This document shows positions 7,457 through 14,830 of a stretch of 48,918 nt of DNA, piece after piece. The stretch's first letter is position 1, and every line of letters begins with the position of its first letter. Under the pieces are notes generated by a model. The model searched no databases and was not told where the DNA came from. It saw only the letters and a program-made list of their open reading frames with translations. A program made the translations under genes and the position numbers. Source of the stretch: Opitutus sp. GAS368 (GTDB lineage: Bacteria > Verrucomicrobiota > Verrucomicrobiia > Opitutales > Opitutaceae); the NCBI GenBank assembly GCA_945903545.1, contig CAMDOO010000015.1:1-48918 (forward strand), given 5' to 3'.

Positions 7457-7947
7457 TCCTGCCGGCTCGCGGTCGGCGAGGTGCCCGGCTTCGCCCGGTC
7501 GGTGGCCTGGCCTTCCTCGCGGATGACCACGGCGCTGAAGTTGAGCTTGCGGGGCGGCACGCGGCCCGCGCCATAACTCTTGGACAGGATCTGGGGACCG
7601 CGGCTGGAACCGAGCATCGAAGCCGCCCGGGAATCCGAATGGCCGGAGGGGTCGACCGAGATCGTCACCGCGTAGGGCAAGGTGCCGTCCTCGTTGACCT
7701 CGAGATAGATGTCGCGCGGCGCGAACCCCGCGTTGAAGCCGTTCACGATCACGTTGGGGCTATCGTAGCTCGAATCGATCGACACGATGACGACCGGCGG
7801 CAGCTTGGCCAGTTCCTCGGGGGTCAGGATCTTGGACTTGCGGGCGCTCGGGACTCCGGGGGTGGATCCGTCGGTGGCGCAACTGGCGAGACCGAGGGTG
7901 GCGCACAGGCCGAGCAGGAACAACAGCGGGATTTTCATGATGGGCAT
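7453..7947 (-). CDS. Small lipoprotein, PEGA-like (paralogue of 6805-7242)
   Basis: A 164-residue protein with a typical lipoprotein signal (MKIPLLFLLGLCATLGLASC), so the start may be the ATG at 7938 rather than 7947. The mature part has VVIVSIDSSYDSPNVIVNGFN and DIYLEVNEDGTLPYAVTISVD, a PEGA-like beta segment matching the neighbouring lipoprotein's pattern. It is convergent with that gene and separated from it by a terminator and two palindromes. The role is unknown. The C-terminal 50 residues are Arg/Pro-rich and probably disordered. Confidence 0.72.
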   Translation of the reverse strand: MPIMKIPLLFLLGLCATLGLASCATDGSTPGVPSARKSKILTPEELAKLPPVVIVSIDSSYDSPNVIVNGFNAGFAPRDIYLEVNEDGTLPYAVTISVDPSGHSDSRAASMLGSSRGPQILSKSYGAGRVPPRKLNFSAVVIREEGQATDRAKPGTSPTASRQD

Positions 7948-7974
7948 GGGACAACACGGATCAAACCTATCGAT

Positions 7975-8005
7975 ATAGTACTTAAAACTACGGTACCACG
8001 GTCAA
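7975..8005 (-). promoter_or_regulatory. Candidate sigma70-type promoter for the 7453-7947 lipoprotein
   Basis: The reverse strand reads TTGACC (8005-8000), a 19-bp spacer, then TACTAT (7980-7975), about 30 bp before the start codon. The surrounding 25 bp are AT-rich in a GC-rich background. The spacer is longer than ideal. Confidence 0.4.
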
Positions 8006-8044
8006 GAAGCCGGGTGTAACCGACCGGACACAAAAAATGGCGGG

Positions 8045-8114
8045 CCTGGTCCACGACCCTCCGTCGTCCGCATCCGGACCAGGGAGGGTTCGCCCCGACG
8101 CCATGCGTCGGGCG
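8045..8114. repeat. Two adjacent palindromes downstream of rpsA
   Basis: The arms cctggtcc (8045-8052) and ggaccagg (8076-8083) form the first. The second is cgccccgacgc with gcgtcgggcg at 8091-8114. They lie between the rpsA terminator and the lipoprotein promoter. Confidence 0.65.
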
Positions 8115-8147
8115 AAAAAAAGGCGCCCCGCGGGAGCGGGGCGCCTT
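8115..8147 (-). terminator. Intrinsic terminator of rpsA
   Basis: On the reverse strand, aaggcgccccg (8147-8137) pairs perfectly with cggggcgcctt (8130-8120) and is followed by a run of T (the A run at 8115-8121), 25 bp after the rpsA stop. Confidence 0.92.
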
Positions 8148-8171
8148 GAAGGGATCTTCGAGTGAAGGGGC

Positions 8172-9851
8172 TTATTCCTTCTTCGAGGCCTCGTCGAGGA
8201 TATCGCCGAGGTTCATCATGTCGTTCGCCCCGTCGCGCTTGAGGGCCTCGTAGGCCGAGGTCTCGGCGGCGAGCTGGTCGCTGCTGTAGTTGGCGGCCTT
8301 GATCGAGAGGCCGAGGCGGCGCTCCTCGCGGTCGATCTTGATGACGCGCGCCGTGACCTGCTGGCCCGGGTTGAGCACGTCCTTGATCTTCTCGATGCGC
8401 TCCTCGCTGATCTGCGAGATGTGCACGAGGCCGTCGATGCCGTCCTTGAGCTCCACGAAGGCGCCGAAGGAGGTGATCTTGGAGATCACGCCGGTGACGA
8501 CGTCACCGATGCGGAAGTGGGCGTCGATGTCGGACCACGGATCGGTCGCGAGCTGCTTCATGCCGAGGCTGATGCGCTGCTGCGTGGGATCGATGTCGAG
8601 CACGATGGCGTCGACCTCGTCGCCCTTCTTCAGCACCTCGCTCGGGTGGTTGACCTTGCGGGTCCAGCTCATGTCGGAGACGTGGACCATGCCGTCGATG
8701 CCGTCCTCGAGCTCGATGAACGCGCCGTAGGTGGTCATGTTGCGGACCTTGCCGCGGACGCGGGCGCCGATCGGGTAGTTGTGGCGGACCATGTCCCACG
8801 GGTTCGGCTCCAGCTGGCGGAGGCCGAGGGAGATCTTCTGCTCGGTCTTCTGGATGCCGAGGACGACCGCATCGAGCTCCTGGCCGACCTTGAGCAGCTC
8901 GGAGGGCTTGGTGATGCGCTTGGTCCAGGACATCTCGGTGATGTGGACGAGGCCCTCGACGCCCGGCTCGATCTCGATGAACGCGCCGTAGGGGACGAGG
9001 TTGACGACCTTGCCGTGAACCTTGGCGCCGACCGGGAACTTCCGGTCGATCTCATCCCACGGGTTCTTGGTGGTCTGCTTGAGGCCGAGGGAAACGCGCT
9101 CTTTCTCGCGGTTGACCTCGATGATCATGACCTGGATCTCCTCACCCTGCTTGACCATCTCGGACGGGTGGGAAATGCGGCCCCACGACATGTCGGTGAT
9201 GTGGAGCAGGCCGTCCATGCCGTCGAGGTCGATGAACGCGCCGAAATCGGTGATGTTCTTGACGATGCCCTTGCGGACCTGGCCGGGCTGGATCGAGTCG
9301 AGGAGCGCGCGACGCTTGGAGGTGCGCTGTTCCTCGATGAGCTCGCGGCGGGAGAGGACGACGTTCTGGCGGACGAGGTCGATCTTGAGAACCTTGAAGT
9401 CGTAGGTCTGGCCCACGTACTGGTCGAGGTTCTTGGGCGGCTGCACGTCGATGTGCGAGGCCGGCATGAAGGCGTCGACGCCGATGCTGACGATCAGGCC
9501 GCCCTTGACCTTGGCCTTGACGCGGCCAGCGGCCACGGAGCCCTCGGGAAACTTGGTGAGGATGTTGTCCCAGTTCTTCTTCTGCTCGGCCTTGTCGAAG
9601 GAGACGACGGGATTGCCGAACTTGTCCTCGAGCTTCTCGAGCATGACCTCGATCTGGGCTCCGACCTGGAGCTCGCCGATGTCGATGAATTCGGAGGCGG
9701 GGACGACACCCTCGGATTTGCCACCGATGTCGACGACGACCTCGTTCTGGCGGATTTCAGTGATGGTGCCGGGGACGATGGCGCCTTCCTTCAGCTTATC
9801 GAAGGAGGACTGGGCCAGCAGCTCGTGCATTACGGACGTTGCGGTACTCAT
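8172..9851 (-). CDS. rpsA: 30S ribosomal protein S1
   Basis: A 559-residue protein with six consecutive S1 (OB-fold) RNA-binding repeats, the standard length and domain number for bacterial S1. Repeats are recognisable by motifs such as GFGAFVEL/YGAFIEI and GLVHISQ/GLLHITDMSW. S1 binds mRNA on the small subunit and helps initiate translation. The ATG at 9851 (MSTATSVMHELLAQSSF) is the first start adjoining conserved sequence; the frame upstream to 9992 is Ser/Arg-rich and not S1-like. The gene is monocistronic, with a strong terminator. Confidence 0.96.
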   Translation of the reverse strand: MSTATSVMHELLAQSSFDKLKEGAIVPGTITEIRQNEVVVDIGGKSEGVVPASEFIDIGELQVGAQIEVMLEKLEDKFGNPVVSFDKAEQKKNWDNILTKFPEGSVAAGRVKAKVKGGLIVSIGVDAFMPASHIDVQPPKNLDQYVGQTYDFKVLKIDLVRQNVVLSRRELIEEQRTSKRRALLDSIQPGQVRKGIVKNITDFGAFIDLDGMDGLLHITDMSWGRISHPSEMVKQGEEIQVMIIEVNREKERVSLGLKQTTKNPWDEIDRKFPVGAKVHGKVVNLVPYGAFIEIEPGVEGLVHITEMSWTKRITKPSELLKVGQELDAVVLGIQKTEQKISLGLRQLEPNPWDMVRHNYPIGARVRGKVRNMTTYGAFIELEDGIDGMVHVSDMSWTRKVNHPSEVLKKGDEVDAIVLDIDPTQQRISLGMKQLATDPWSDIDAHFRIGDVVTGVISKITSFGAFVELKDGIDGLVHISQISEERIEKIKDVLNPGQQVTARVIKIDREERRLGLSIKAANYSSDQLAAETSAYEALKRDGANDMMNLGDILDEASKKE

Positions 9852-10041
9852 GGGCAAAGACCGGCGAACGGGCACCCTGCTCCGGGAGCACCGATTCCAC
9901 CGGGATGGTCCCGCCGAAGCGGAACCGATGGTTGACGGTTGAACTGACGGGATAGATCGACGGGAGCATCGCGGCGACGTCGACCTGACCAATGGAACTG
10001 CCGCGAACGATCAGCGTCGCCAGCGCCCACGGGCGCGGCAA

Positions 10042-10076
10042 GGCCAAATTTGCCGCGTTTCCGCGGCAAATATGGC
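10042..10076. repeat. Hairpin upstream of rpsA
   Basis: The arms atttgccgcg and cgcggcaaat surround a tttc loop, extended by ggcca/tggcc. It sits about 190 bp upstream of the rpsA start. It could be a dispersed repeat or a leader structure. The 9852-10385 gap holds no recognisable gene. Confidence 0.6.
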
Positions 10077-10159
10077 CGAGGACGGATGGCGGATGGCAGA
10101 GGGCGGACCAATCCATCGATTAACCGCGGATTTAACGGTTTCGCAGATAAGAAGGTAGG

Positions 10160-10244
10160 GGCCGCCGTCCCCGGCGGCCCGGGTTCGAGGTAAGGCGGAC
10201 TCGGCTTGTCAGCCGTAGGCCCGGCGAAGGCTGATGAGTCCGCC
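10160..10244. repeat. Compound palindrome upstream of rpsA
   Basis: Two adjacent hairpins: ggccgccg/cggcggcc at 10160-10179, and ggcggactc (10194-10202) with gagtccgcc (10236-10244) enclosing an inner ggct/agcc pairing. It belongs to the same style of word-built repeats seen across the window. Confidence 0.65.
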
Positions 10245-10385
10245 GCGACTGTGGCCTGCAAAGCTCGAAGAGCGACGCAGGCTCATCCCGATCCTTTTGG
10301 CACGCCGAGACTGCAAGGATCACAGAGGGAAGGAACTGCGTCCGAAATGCCCTAAGAACAAACAAACCAACCTTTTGGCTCAGAC

Positions 10386-10688
10386 TCAACCCCGGGCGCC
10401 GCGAAGCTTGAGCCAGCGCTCCAACGACGCTGGTTTCTCCTGCGAACGCCGCCCGGACAATAGTCCGGCCGCACTCAGATCCTCGTCGAGGAGGGGCCAA
10501 TGAATGCCCGAGCCACCACCCGTCAGACGCCAGGCATTGCGTTCCTTCGCCGTGCCCTGCGCCAGCCGGGGATACCACGCGAGGGGCAACGACACGGTCC
10601 GGCCATCGTCGAAATCCACCTCAAGAGTGTCCTTCGAGCACCGGGCCCCGGTCACGAGAACTTCCTTACCGGGTGTCAAAGTGGTCAT
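10386..10688 (-). CDS. DUF2442 family protein
   Basis: A 100-residue protein matching the DUF2442 pattern: LEVDFDDGRTVSLPLAWYPRL in the first half, then IHWPLLDEDLSAAGLLSG. DUF2442 genes are commonly found directly after DUF4160 genes, and the pair is suspected to be toxin-antitoxin-like; its mechanism is not established to my knowledge. Here the upstream DUF4160 gene overlaps this one by 23 bp, which supports co-translation. The C-terminal tail is basic. Confidence 0.85.
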   Translation of the reverse strand: MTTLTPGKEVLVTGARCSKDTLEVDFDDGRTVSLPLAWYPRLAQGTAKERNAWRLTGGGSGIHWPLLDEDLSAAGLLSGRRSQEKPASLERWLKLRGARG

Positions 10689-10905
10689 TCCATTTCCTCC
10701 TCAATTCAACGCGATGCCAGCGAACGAGTTTTTCGATCCGATTCAACTCAATGCGACTGAATCCACGCGAGCCCTGTAACCGCACCGGATCGAGCCAGAG
10801 CTTTGCGGTCGCTTCATCCCGCCCGACATGGACATGCCGCGGCTCCGCGCCATCGCATGAAAAGAAATGAATCCGATAAGGACCGATGAACTTGGCCGTG
10901 GGCAC
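10666..10905 (-). CDS. DUF4160 family protein
   Basis: A 79-residue protein from a GTG start. It carries the DUF4160 signature: IGPYRIHFFSCDGAEPRHVHV, then ATAKLWLDPVRL, GFSRIELNRIEKLV and a basic C-terminus. It is the first gene of a two-gene unit with DUF2442. The pair resembles small type II toxin-antitoxin modules in size and overlap; the functional call is inference only. Confidence 0.85.
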   Translation of the reverse strand: MPTAKFIGPYRIHFFSCDGAEPRHVHVGRDEATAKLWLDPVRLQGSRGFSRIELNRIEKLVRWHRVELRRKWNDHFDTR

Positions 10906-11026
10906 ATGAAATGGACTTCATACCCCAGAACGAAGAAAACCGGCCAAATCTTTCACTAAATCGTTCGATACCTGAACTAATCGGCAAAAAGGCAGGTTGG
11001 TCCTAAGATTGGCAATAATTGCCGAC

Positions 11027-11731
11027 CTAGGGGCGTGGCGTCTCCCTGATGCGCTCGATGATCGCAATCGCCTTGGTCTGAGCTTCGGCATGCCGCTGCG
11101 GAGTCAGTTTTTTCAGATTCCAATGAAAGAAACGCAGCCCGATCCCGACACGGTCATTCAGGCGCAAGAAATATTGCTGATAGGGCCTCAAGGTGGTCTT
11201 CCCACCGCTTTCCAGCACGATCGGAGTAATGCGGTAAAGGTCGGCAGCCGTCGCGACGACCACATCGCGCCGCCCGATCCTGAAGTTAGCCAGACCCCCG
11301 AAATTGGAGACCTCTTTGCCGTCCTTGAGGGTCCATTTCTTGGAGTAAAACTGGCCGACGTATTTCGCTAAATCGCTGTCGGTCTTAAGGGGAGGCATCC
11401 CAGGTTTCCACTGGGCCACAAACACATCCACCGTCATATCCCAATCCTTGAAATCTCCCACTACGCCAAAGTAGAAGTTTCCGATATCCAATTCCTTAGC
11501 CTCGTCACCAAAACTTGAACCGGCCAAGCTGGGGTTCCGGCTCTCGAAATTAAACGCAACCTCGGTCTTCAGTTTCCCGTAACCCGAGACGATGTCCCGC
11601 GGCATTTGGAATTCGAGGTTGAAGTCAGGAATCTCAACCCGGTAGGTGCGCCAAAGGCCCCCTGATCCTCCAGGTGCAACACCGTGCTGACAGCCCGCTC
11701 CAAATGAGGCCAAAAGAATTAAACTGCCCAC
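11027..11731 (-). CDS. Hypothetical lipoprotein, AT-richer than its neighbours
   Basis: A 234-residue protein from a GTG start. The N-terminus GSLILLASFGAGC looks like a short lipoprotein signal with a lipobox Cys at about residue 14, although it lacks the usual basic residues, so the true start could be further upstream. The mature region is beta-rich with many aromatics (YRVEIPDFNLEFQMP, FYFGVVGDFKDWDMTVDVF), suggesting a secreted beta-sandwich. I recognise no family. Base composition and codon use are more AT-rich than the flanking genes, hinting at acquisition with the adjoining DUF4160/DUF2442 pair. Confidence 0.6.
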   Translation of the reverse strand: MGSLILLASFGAGCQHGVAPGGSGGLWRTYRVEIPDFNLEFQMPRDIVSGYGKLKTEVAFNFESRNPSLAGSSFGDEAKELDIGNFYFGVVGDFKDWDMTVDVFVAQWKPGMPPLKTDSDLAKYVGQFYSKKWTLKDGKEVSNFGGLANFRIGRRDVVVATAADLYRITPIVLESGGKTTLRPYQQYFLRLNDRVGIGLRFFHWNLKKLTPQRHAEAQTKAIAIIERIRETPRP

Positions 11732-11783
11732 CCGCTTTTCATTCGATCGCTGCTGTTCTGACAGGGGGAACCGTCCCCATGCA

Positions 11784-12344
11784 CTACTTCTTTAGCCCCG
11801 CCTCAAGCGCGCGGAAGAAAGCCTCGTAGAGCGACAGGTCCGGGGCGGGGGCGCCGGTGGCGCGGCCGGCGGACTTCCGGGCATCGGTCTCGATGTATTC
11901 CTCCAGCCAGGCCCGGACTTCGGAGCCGCCGTCGAGCGTGTCGGCGAAGCGGACGGTCAGGACGAGCTGGCTGCGGCGGCTGCCGTTGCCCTCGGCGGAC
12001 TGCGCGCTGATCGCCTCCAGCTCACCCTGCGCGGCGCCTCCGCGCTGGTATTGCAGGCCGACCTTCGGCAGGGCTGCGACGGCGGCGGCGTAGGCGGTGC
12101 GGCGATCAACGGCAAAGGTCCGCACATGCGGCGTGCCGCGGGTCGCAGCCTTTTCGCGCAGGTCCCGGATCTTGTCGGTGACGGAGGAACAGCCGGTGAG
12201 CGCAAGCGCCACCGCAGCCAGCGCGCCGAAAACCAATCCGACCGATCGGACGGATCTGACCGATCGGTCCGATAAGGTGGCGCGCTCCAACCCAAATCGC
12301 GGCCGGGCCAGCGGCCCAGCCCTACCATCGGAATTCGTTGTCAT
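11784..12344 (-). CDS. Lipoprotein with repeat-derived N-terminal segment
   Basis: The mature part shows a lipobox (ALALTGC) followed by SSVTDKIRDLREKAATRG, then an alpha/beta region (RRTAYAAAVAALPKVGLQYQ, SQLVLTVRF) ending in ALEAGLKK. Read from the ATG at 12344 it has 186 residues, but the first 35 or so include LSDRSVRSVRSVG, encoded by a palindromic repeat at 12239-12277. The native start may therefore be a TTG or other codon just before LVFGALAAVAL. It begins 6 bp after the agmatine deiminase stop on the same strand. The function is unknown; probably an outer-membrane lipoprotein. Confidence 0.62.
   Translation of the reverse strand: MTTNSDGRAGPLARPRFGLERATLSDRSVRSVRSVGLVFGALAAVALALTGCSSVTDKIRDLREKAATRGTPHVRTFAVDRRTAYAAAVAALPKVGLQYQRGGAAQGELEAISAQSAEGNGSRRSQLVLTVRFADTLDGGSEVRAWLEEYIETDARKSAGRATGAPAPDLSLYEAFFRALEAGLKK
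12239..12277. repeat. Repeated 'gatcgg/ccgatc' words at the lipoprotein start
   Basis: Several copies of the words ccgatcgg and cggatctgac form an inverted-repeat cluster in frame with the lipoprotein signal region, giving the Arg-Ser-Val repeats of the predicted N-terminus. Confidence 0.55.
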
Positions 12345-12349
12345 CGGCT

Positions 12350-13444
12350 TCAGCGTGAGCGCCGCAGCAGCTTCAGCGCGGCGGGTTGCTGTTGCGAGAT
12401 GCAATGCAGCGTGCCGCGACCCCAGACGAGGTCGACACAGTCGATCGGCACGATCTCCCGGCCGGGGAAACAGTCTCCGAGGATCGCGGCCGCCCGCGCG
12501 TCGCTCCGCGGCTGGCGGAAGGTGGACATCAGCACGGCGCCGTTCAGCACGAGGAAATTCGCGTAGGTCGCCGGGAGGCGGCGGGCCTCGCGGTACACCG
12601 GCTTCGGCATCGGGAGCTCCACGATCCGGTAGCGCCGGCCGGCGGCGTTGCGCAGGCTTTTCAGGCGGTCGAGGTTGTCGCGGAGCATCGGGTAGTTGAT
12701 GTCCTTCCGGTTGGCCTCGACCGCGGTCACGATGCCGTCGGTCGAAAAGAAACGGGCCAGGTCGTCCACATGGCCGTCGGTGTCGTCGCCCACGATCCCG
12801 TCGCCGAGCCAGTGGACCAGCTTCACGCCCAGGAAGTCGCGGAGCCGCTGCTCGATCTCGGCGCGGGTGAGCCACGGGTTACGGTTCGGGTTGAGCAGCA
12901 CGGCCTCGGTGGTGAGGACGGCGTCGGTGCCGTTGACGTCGATCGAGCCGCCCTCAAGCACCATGCCAGGGCGGAAGCGGCGGAGCTTGAGCGCCGCGGC
13001 GATGCGGCCGGGGATCGCGTTGTCGCGGTCGAACGGCCGGTACTTCTCGCCCCAGGCGTTGTAGTCCCAGTCGTTGACGGCCACCTCGCCGGTGCGGTCG
13101 TTGCGGACAAAGTTCGGTCCGTGGTCGCGGCACCACGCGTCATTCGTGGGATGCGCGTAGAACTTCACCCGGTCCAAGTTGGCACCGGCCCGCCGGAGCA
13201 GCGCCCGGGCGCCGGGCTGGCCGGAACGCGCGAGGTTGATGCGGACCTCCTCGAAGCGGCTGATCGCGGCGGTGATCTCGGCGAACTTGGCGGGGATCGG
13301 CTCGAAATTGCGCTGCCAGGTGCGGCGCCGGACCGGCCAGGAGAGCCAGATCGCCTCCTGCGGCTCCCACTCCGCCGGCATGCGGAAGCCCAGCGCCGCC
13401 GCGGACTTCGCGGCAGAGGAGGACGAGGTTTTCTTCGCGGGCAT
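12350..13444 (-). CDS. aguA: Agmatine deiminase
   Basis: A 364-residue enzyme of the peptidyl-arginine-deiminase-like fold that converts agmatine to N-carbamoylputrescine and ammonia. Visible family features are the start MPAEWEPQEAIWLSWP, the DHGPNFV and EGGSIDVNG motifs, DTDGHVDDLARF, and the C-terminal GRGTLHCISQQQPA carrying the catalytic Cys. The start ATG at 13444 (MPAKKTSSSS) adds a Ser/Ala-rich leader of about 20 residues. The gene encoding the next step (13855-14727) lies upstream on the same strand, separated by a 410-bp gap filled by a long nested palindrome. Confidence 0.92.
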   Translation of the reverse strand: MPAKKTSSSSAAKSAAALGFRMPAEWEPQEAIWLSWPVRRRTWQRNFEPIPAKFAEITAAISRFEEVRINLARSGQPGARALLRRAGANLDRVKFYAHPTNDAWCRDHGPNFVRNDRTGEVAVNDWDYNAWGEKYRPFDRDNAIPGRIAAALKLRRFRPGMVLEGGSIDVNGTDAVLTTEAVLLNPNRNPWLTRAEIEQRLRDFLGVKLVHWLGDGIVGDDTDGHVDDLARFFSTDGIVTAVEANRKDINYPMLRDNLDRLKSLRNAAGRRYRIVELPMPKPVYREARRLPATYANFLVLNGAVLMSTFRQPRSDARAAAILGDCFPGREIVPIDCVDLVWGRGTLHCISQQQPAALKLLRRSR

Positions 13445-13517
13445 GGGTCCGAGCAAACCGGCGAAAAATGAAAGGTGAAAGCGGAAAGGCGCGACCCGCC
13501 CGGACAAAAACCAGGTT

Positions 13518-13791
13518 GGCACGCCAAGACGCGAAGACGCAAAGGTCGGAGGAGGAGGCCGGATGGGCTTTTGTCGGATTCGTGCCGAATCCGACAAAAG
13601 CCCGTTCTCCCGCACGGGCGATCTACGCGCCGCGTGAATTGACTGAATATCGTTCATCCCGATGCGATTCCCGCGCAGCGGAGATCCGCCGATGGGCGGC
13701 AGGCCACGGGCATTTGGCGAAGCGCGAAGCGATTCGCCAAATGCCCATCTGGTTCTCCTCCGACCTTTGCGTCTTCGCGTCTTGGCGTGCC
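13518..13791. repeat. Nested inverted repeat, 37-bp perfect outer arms with two internal hairpins
   Basis: The outer arms at 13518-13554 and 13755-13791 are perfect 37-bp reverse complements. Inside are two separate perfect hairpins: 13565-13581 with 13587-13603 (17-bp arms) and 13708-13720 with 13734-13746 (13-bp arms). The 13445-13854 gap contains no supported gene. Confidence 0.88.
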
Positions 13792-13854
13792 AAACATCCG
13801 AGCGATCAATCGCGGCCGGCTCGTCGAGCCAGTCCTACCTCGGAAATCCATCAC

Positions 13855-14727
13855 TCAATCAATCAAACGCCGCGTGATTCCGTCGTAGGCGTCGATGCGG
13901 CGGTCGCGGAGAAAAGGCCAGTGCGTGCGGGTGTCGTCAACCTGCGCGGGATCCACGTCGGCGTAGAGGATCTCCTCTTGATCGCTCGAGGCCTTCGCGA
14001 GGATCTCGCCGCTGGTGCCGGCGACAAAGCTGCCGCCCCAGAATTCGATCCCCTCCCCGCCCGCCGCCAGCCGTTCGTGGCCGATGCGGTTGACCGCGGC
14101 CACGAAGCAGCCGTTGGCCACGGCATGGCTGCGCTGGATGGTTTCCCACGCGGCGGTCTGCTTGGCCTGCAGCTTCGCCGGCTCCTCGGGGTGCCAGCCG
14201 ATCGCCGTCGGATAAAAAATGATGCCGGCGCCCTGCAGGGCCGTGAGCCGCGCCGCCTCGGGGAACCACTGGTCCCAGCAGATGAGCACACCGATGCGGC
14301 CATAGCGCGTGTCCCACGCCCGGAAACCGGTGTCGCCCGGAGCGAAGTAGAACTTCTCGTAGAACTTCGGGTCGTCCGGGATGTGCATCTTCCGGTAGGT
14401 GCCGGCAATGGTGCCGTCCGCATCGAGAATCACGGCCGTGTTGTGGTACAGGCCCTCGGTGCGCTTCTCGAAAAGGGAGAGGATGATCACCACGCGGCGT
14501 TTTTTCGCGAGGCGCGCGAACGCGGCGGTCGTCGGCCCGGTGAGCGGCTCAGCCAGGGCAAAGTTCGCGTAGTCCTCGCTCTGGCAAAAGTACGGCGAGC
14601 GGAAGAGTTCCTGCGTGCAGATGATCTTCGCTCCGCGGCGGGCCGCCTCGTCGGCGAGCGCCAGCGCCTTTCTGAGATTGGCAGCGGGACGGGCGCGGCA
14701 GGCGTGCTGGAGGAGGGCGATTTTCAT
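13855..14727 (-). CDS. aguB: N-carbamoylputrescine amidase
   Basis: A 290-residue nitrilase-superfamily enzyme hydrolysing N-carbamoylputrescine to putrescine, CO2 and ammonia. The catalytic Glu-Lys-Cys triad is visible in CTQELFRSPY, YRKMHIPDD and GVLICWDQWFPE. The segment PTAIGWHP and the ending DAYDGITRRLID match this branch of the family. The start ATG at 14727 gives MKIALLQHAC; sequence further upstream in frame is a palindromic repeat. Together with the downstream agmatine deiminase it completes putrescine synthesis from agmatine. Confidence 0.92.
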   Translation of the reverse strand: MKIALLQHACRARPAANLRKALALADEAARRGAKIICTQELFRSPYFCQSEDYANFALAEPLTGPTTAAFARLAKKRRVVIILSLFEKRTEGLYHNTAVILDADGTIAGTYRKMHIPDDPKFYEKFYFAPGDTGFRAWDTRYGRIGVLICWDQWFPEAARLTALQGAGIIFYPTAIGWHPEEPAKLQAKQTAAWETIQRSHAVANGCFVAAVNRIGHERLAAGGEGIEFWGGSFVAGTSGEILAKASSDQEEILYADVDPAQVDDTRTHWPFLRDRRIDAYDGITRRLID

Positions 14728-14830
14728 TTTCGATTGGGGATTCTCAATTTTCGATTTTCGGGCCCGAACCGGAACCGGGAGCGCCGCCTTCCGCGCCACA
14801 ATCGAAAATCCCGAATCCAAAATCGAAAAT
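14726..14830. repeat. AT-rich inverted repeat, 'atcgaaaat' family, filling the aguB-hisG gap
   Basis: The left arm at 14726-14760 and right arm at 14801-14830 are built from repeated attttcgatt/aatcgaaaat words around a GC-rich loop. The element starts at the aguB start codon and ends at the hisG stop codon. A relative lies at 46265-46357. Confidence 0.85.

Noticed and set aside
8421-9935. A 504-residue open frame antisense to rpsA
   Set aside because: Its repeats are a reflection of the six S1 repeats; no independent family features.
13518-13791. CRISPR array or attachment site
   Set aside because: The repeats are inverted, not regularly spaced direct repeats, and no cas or integrase gene is nearby.
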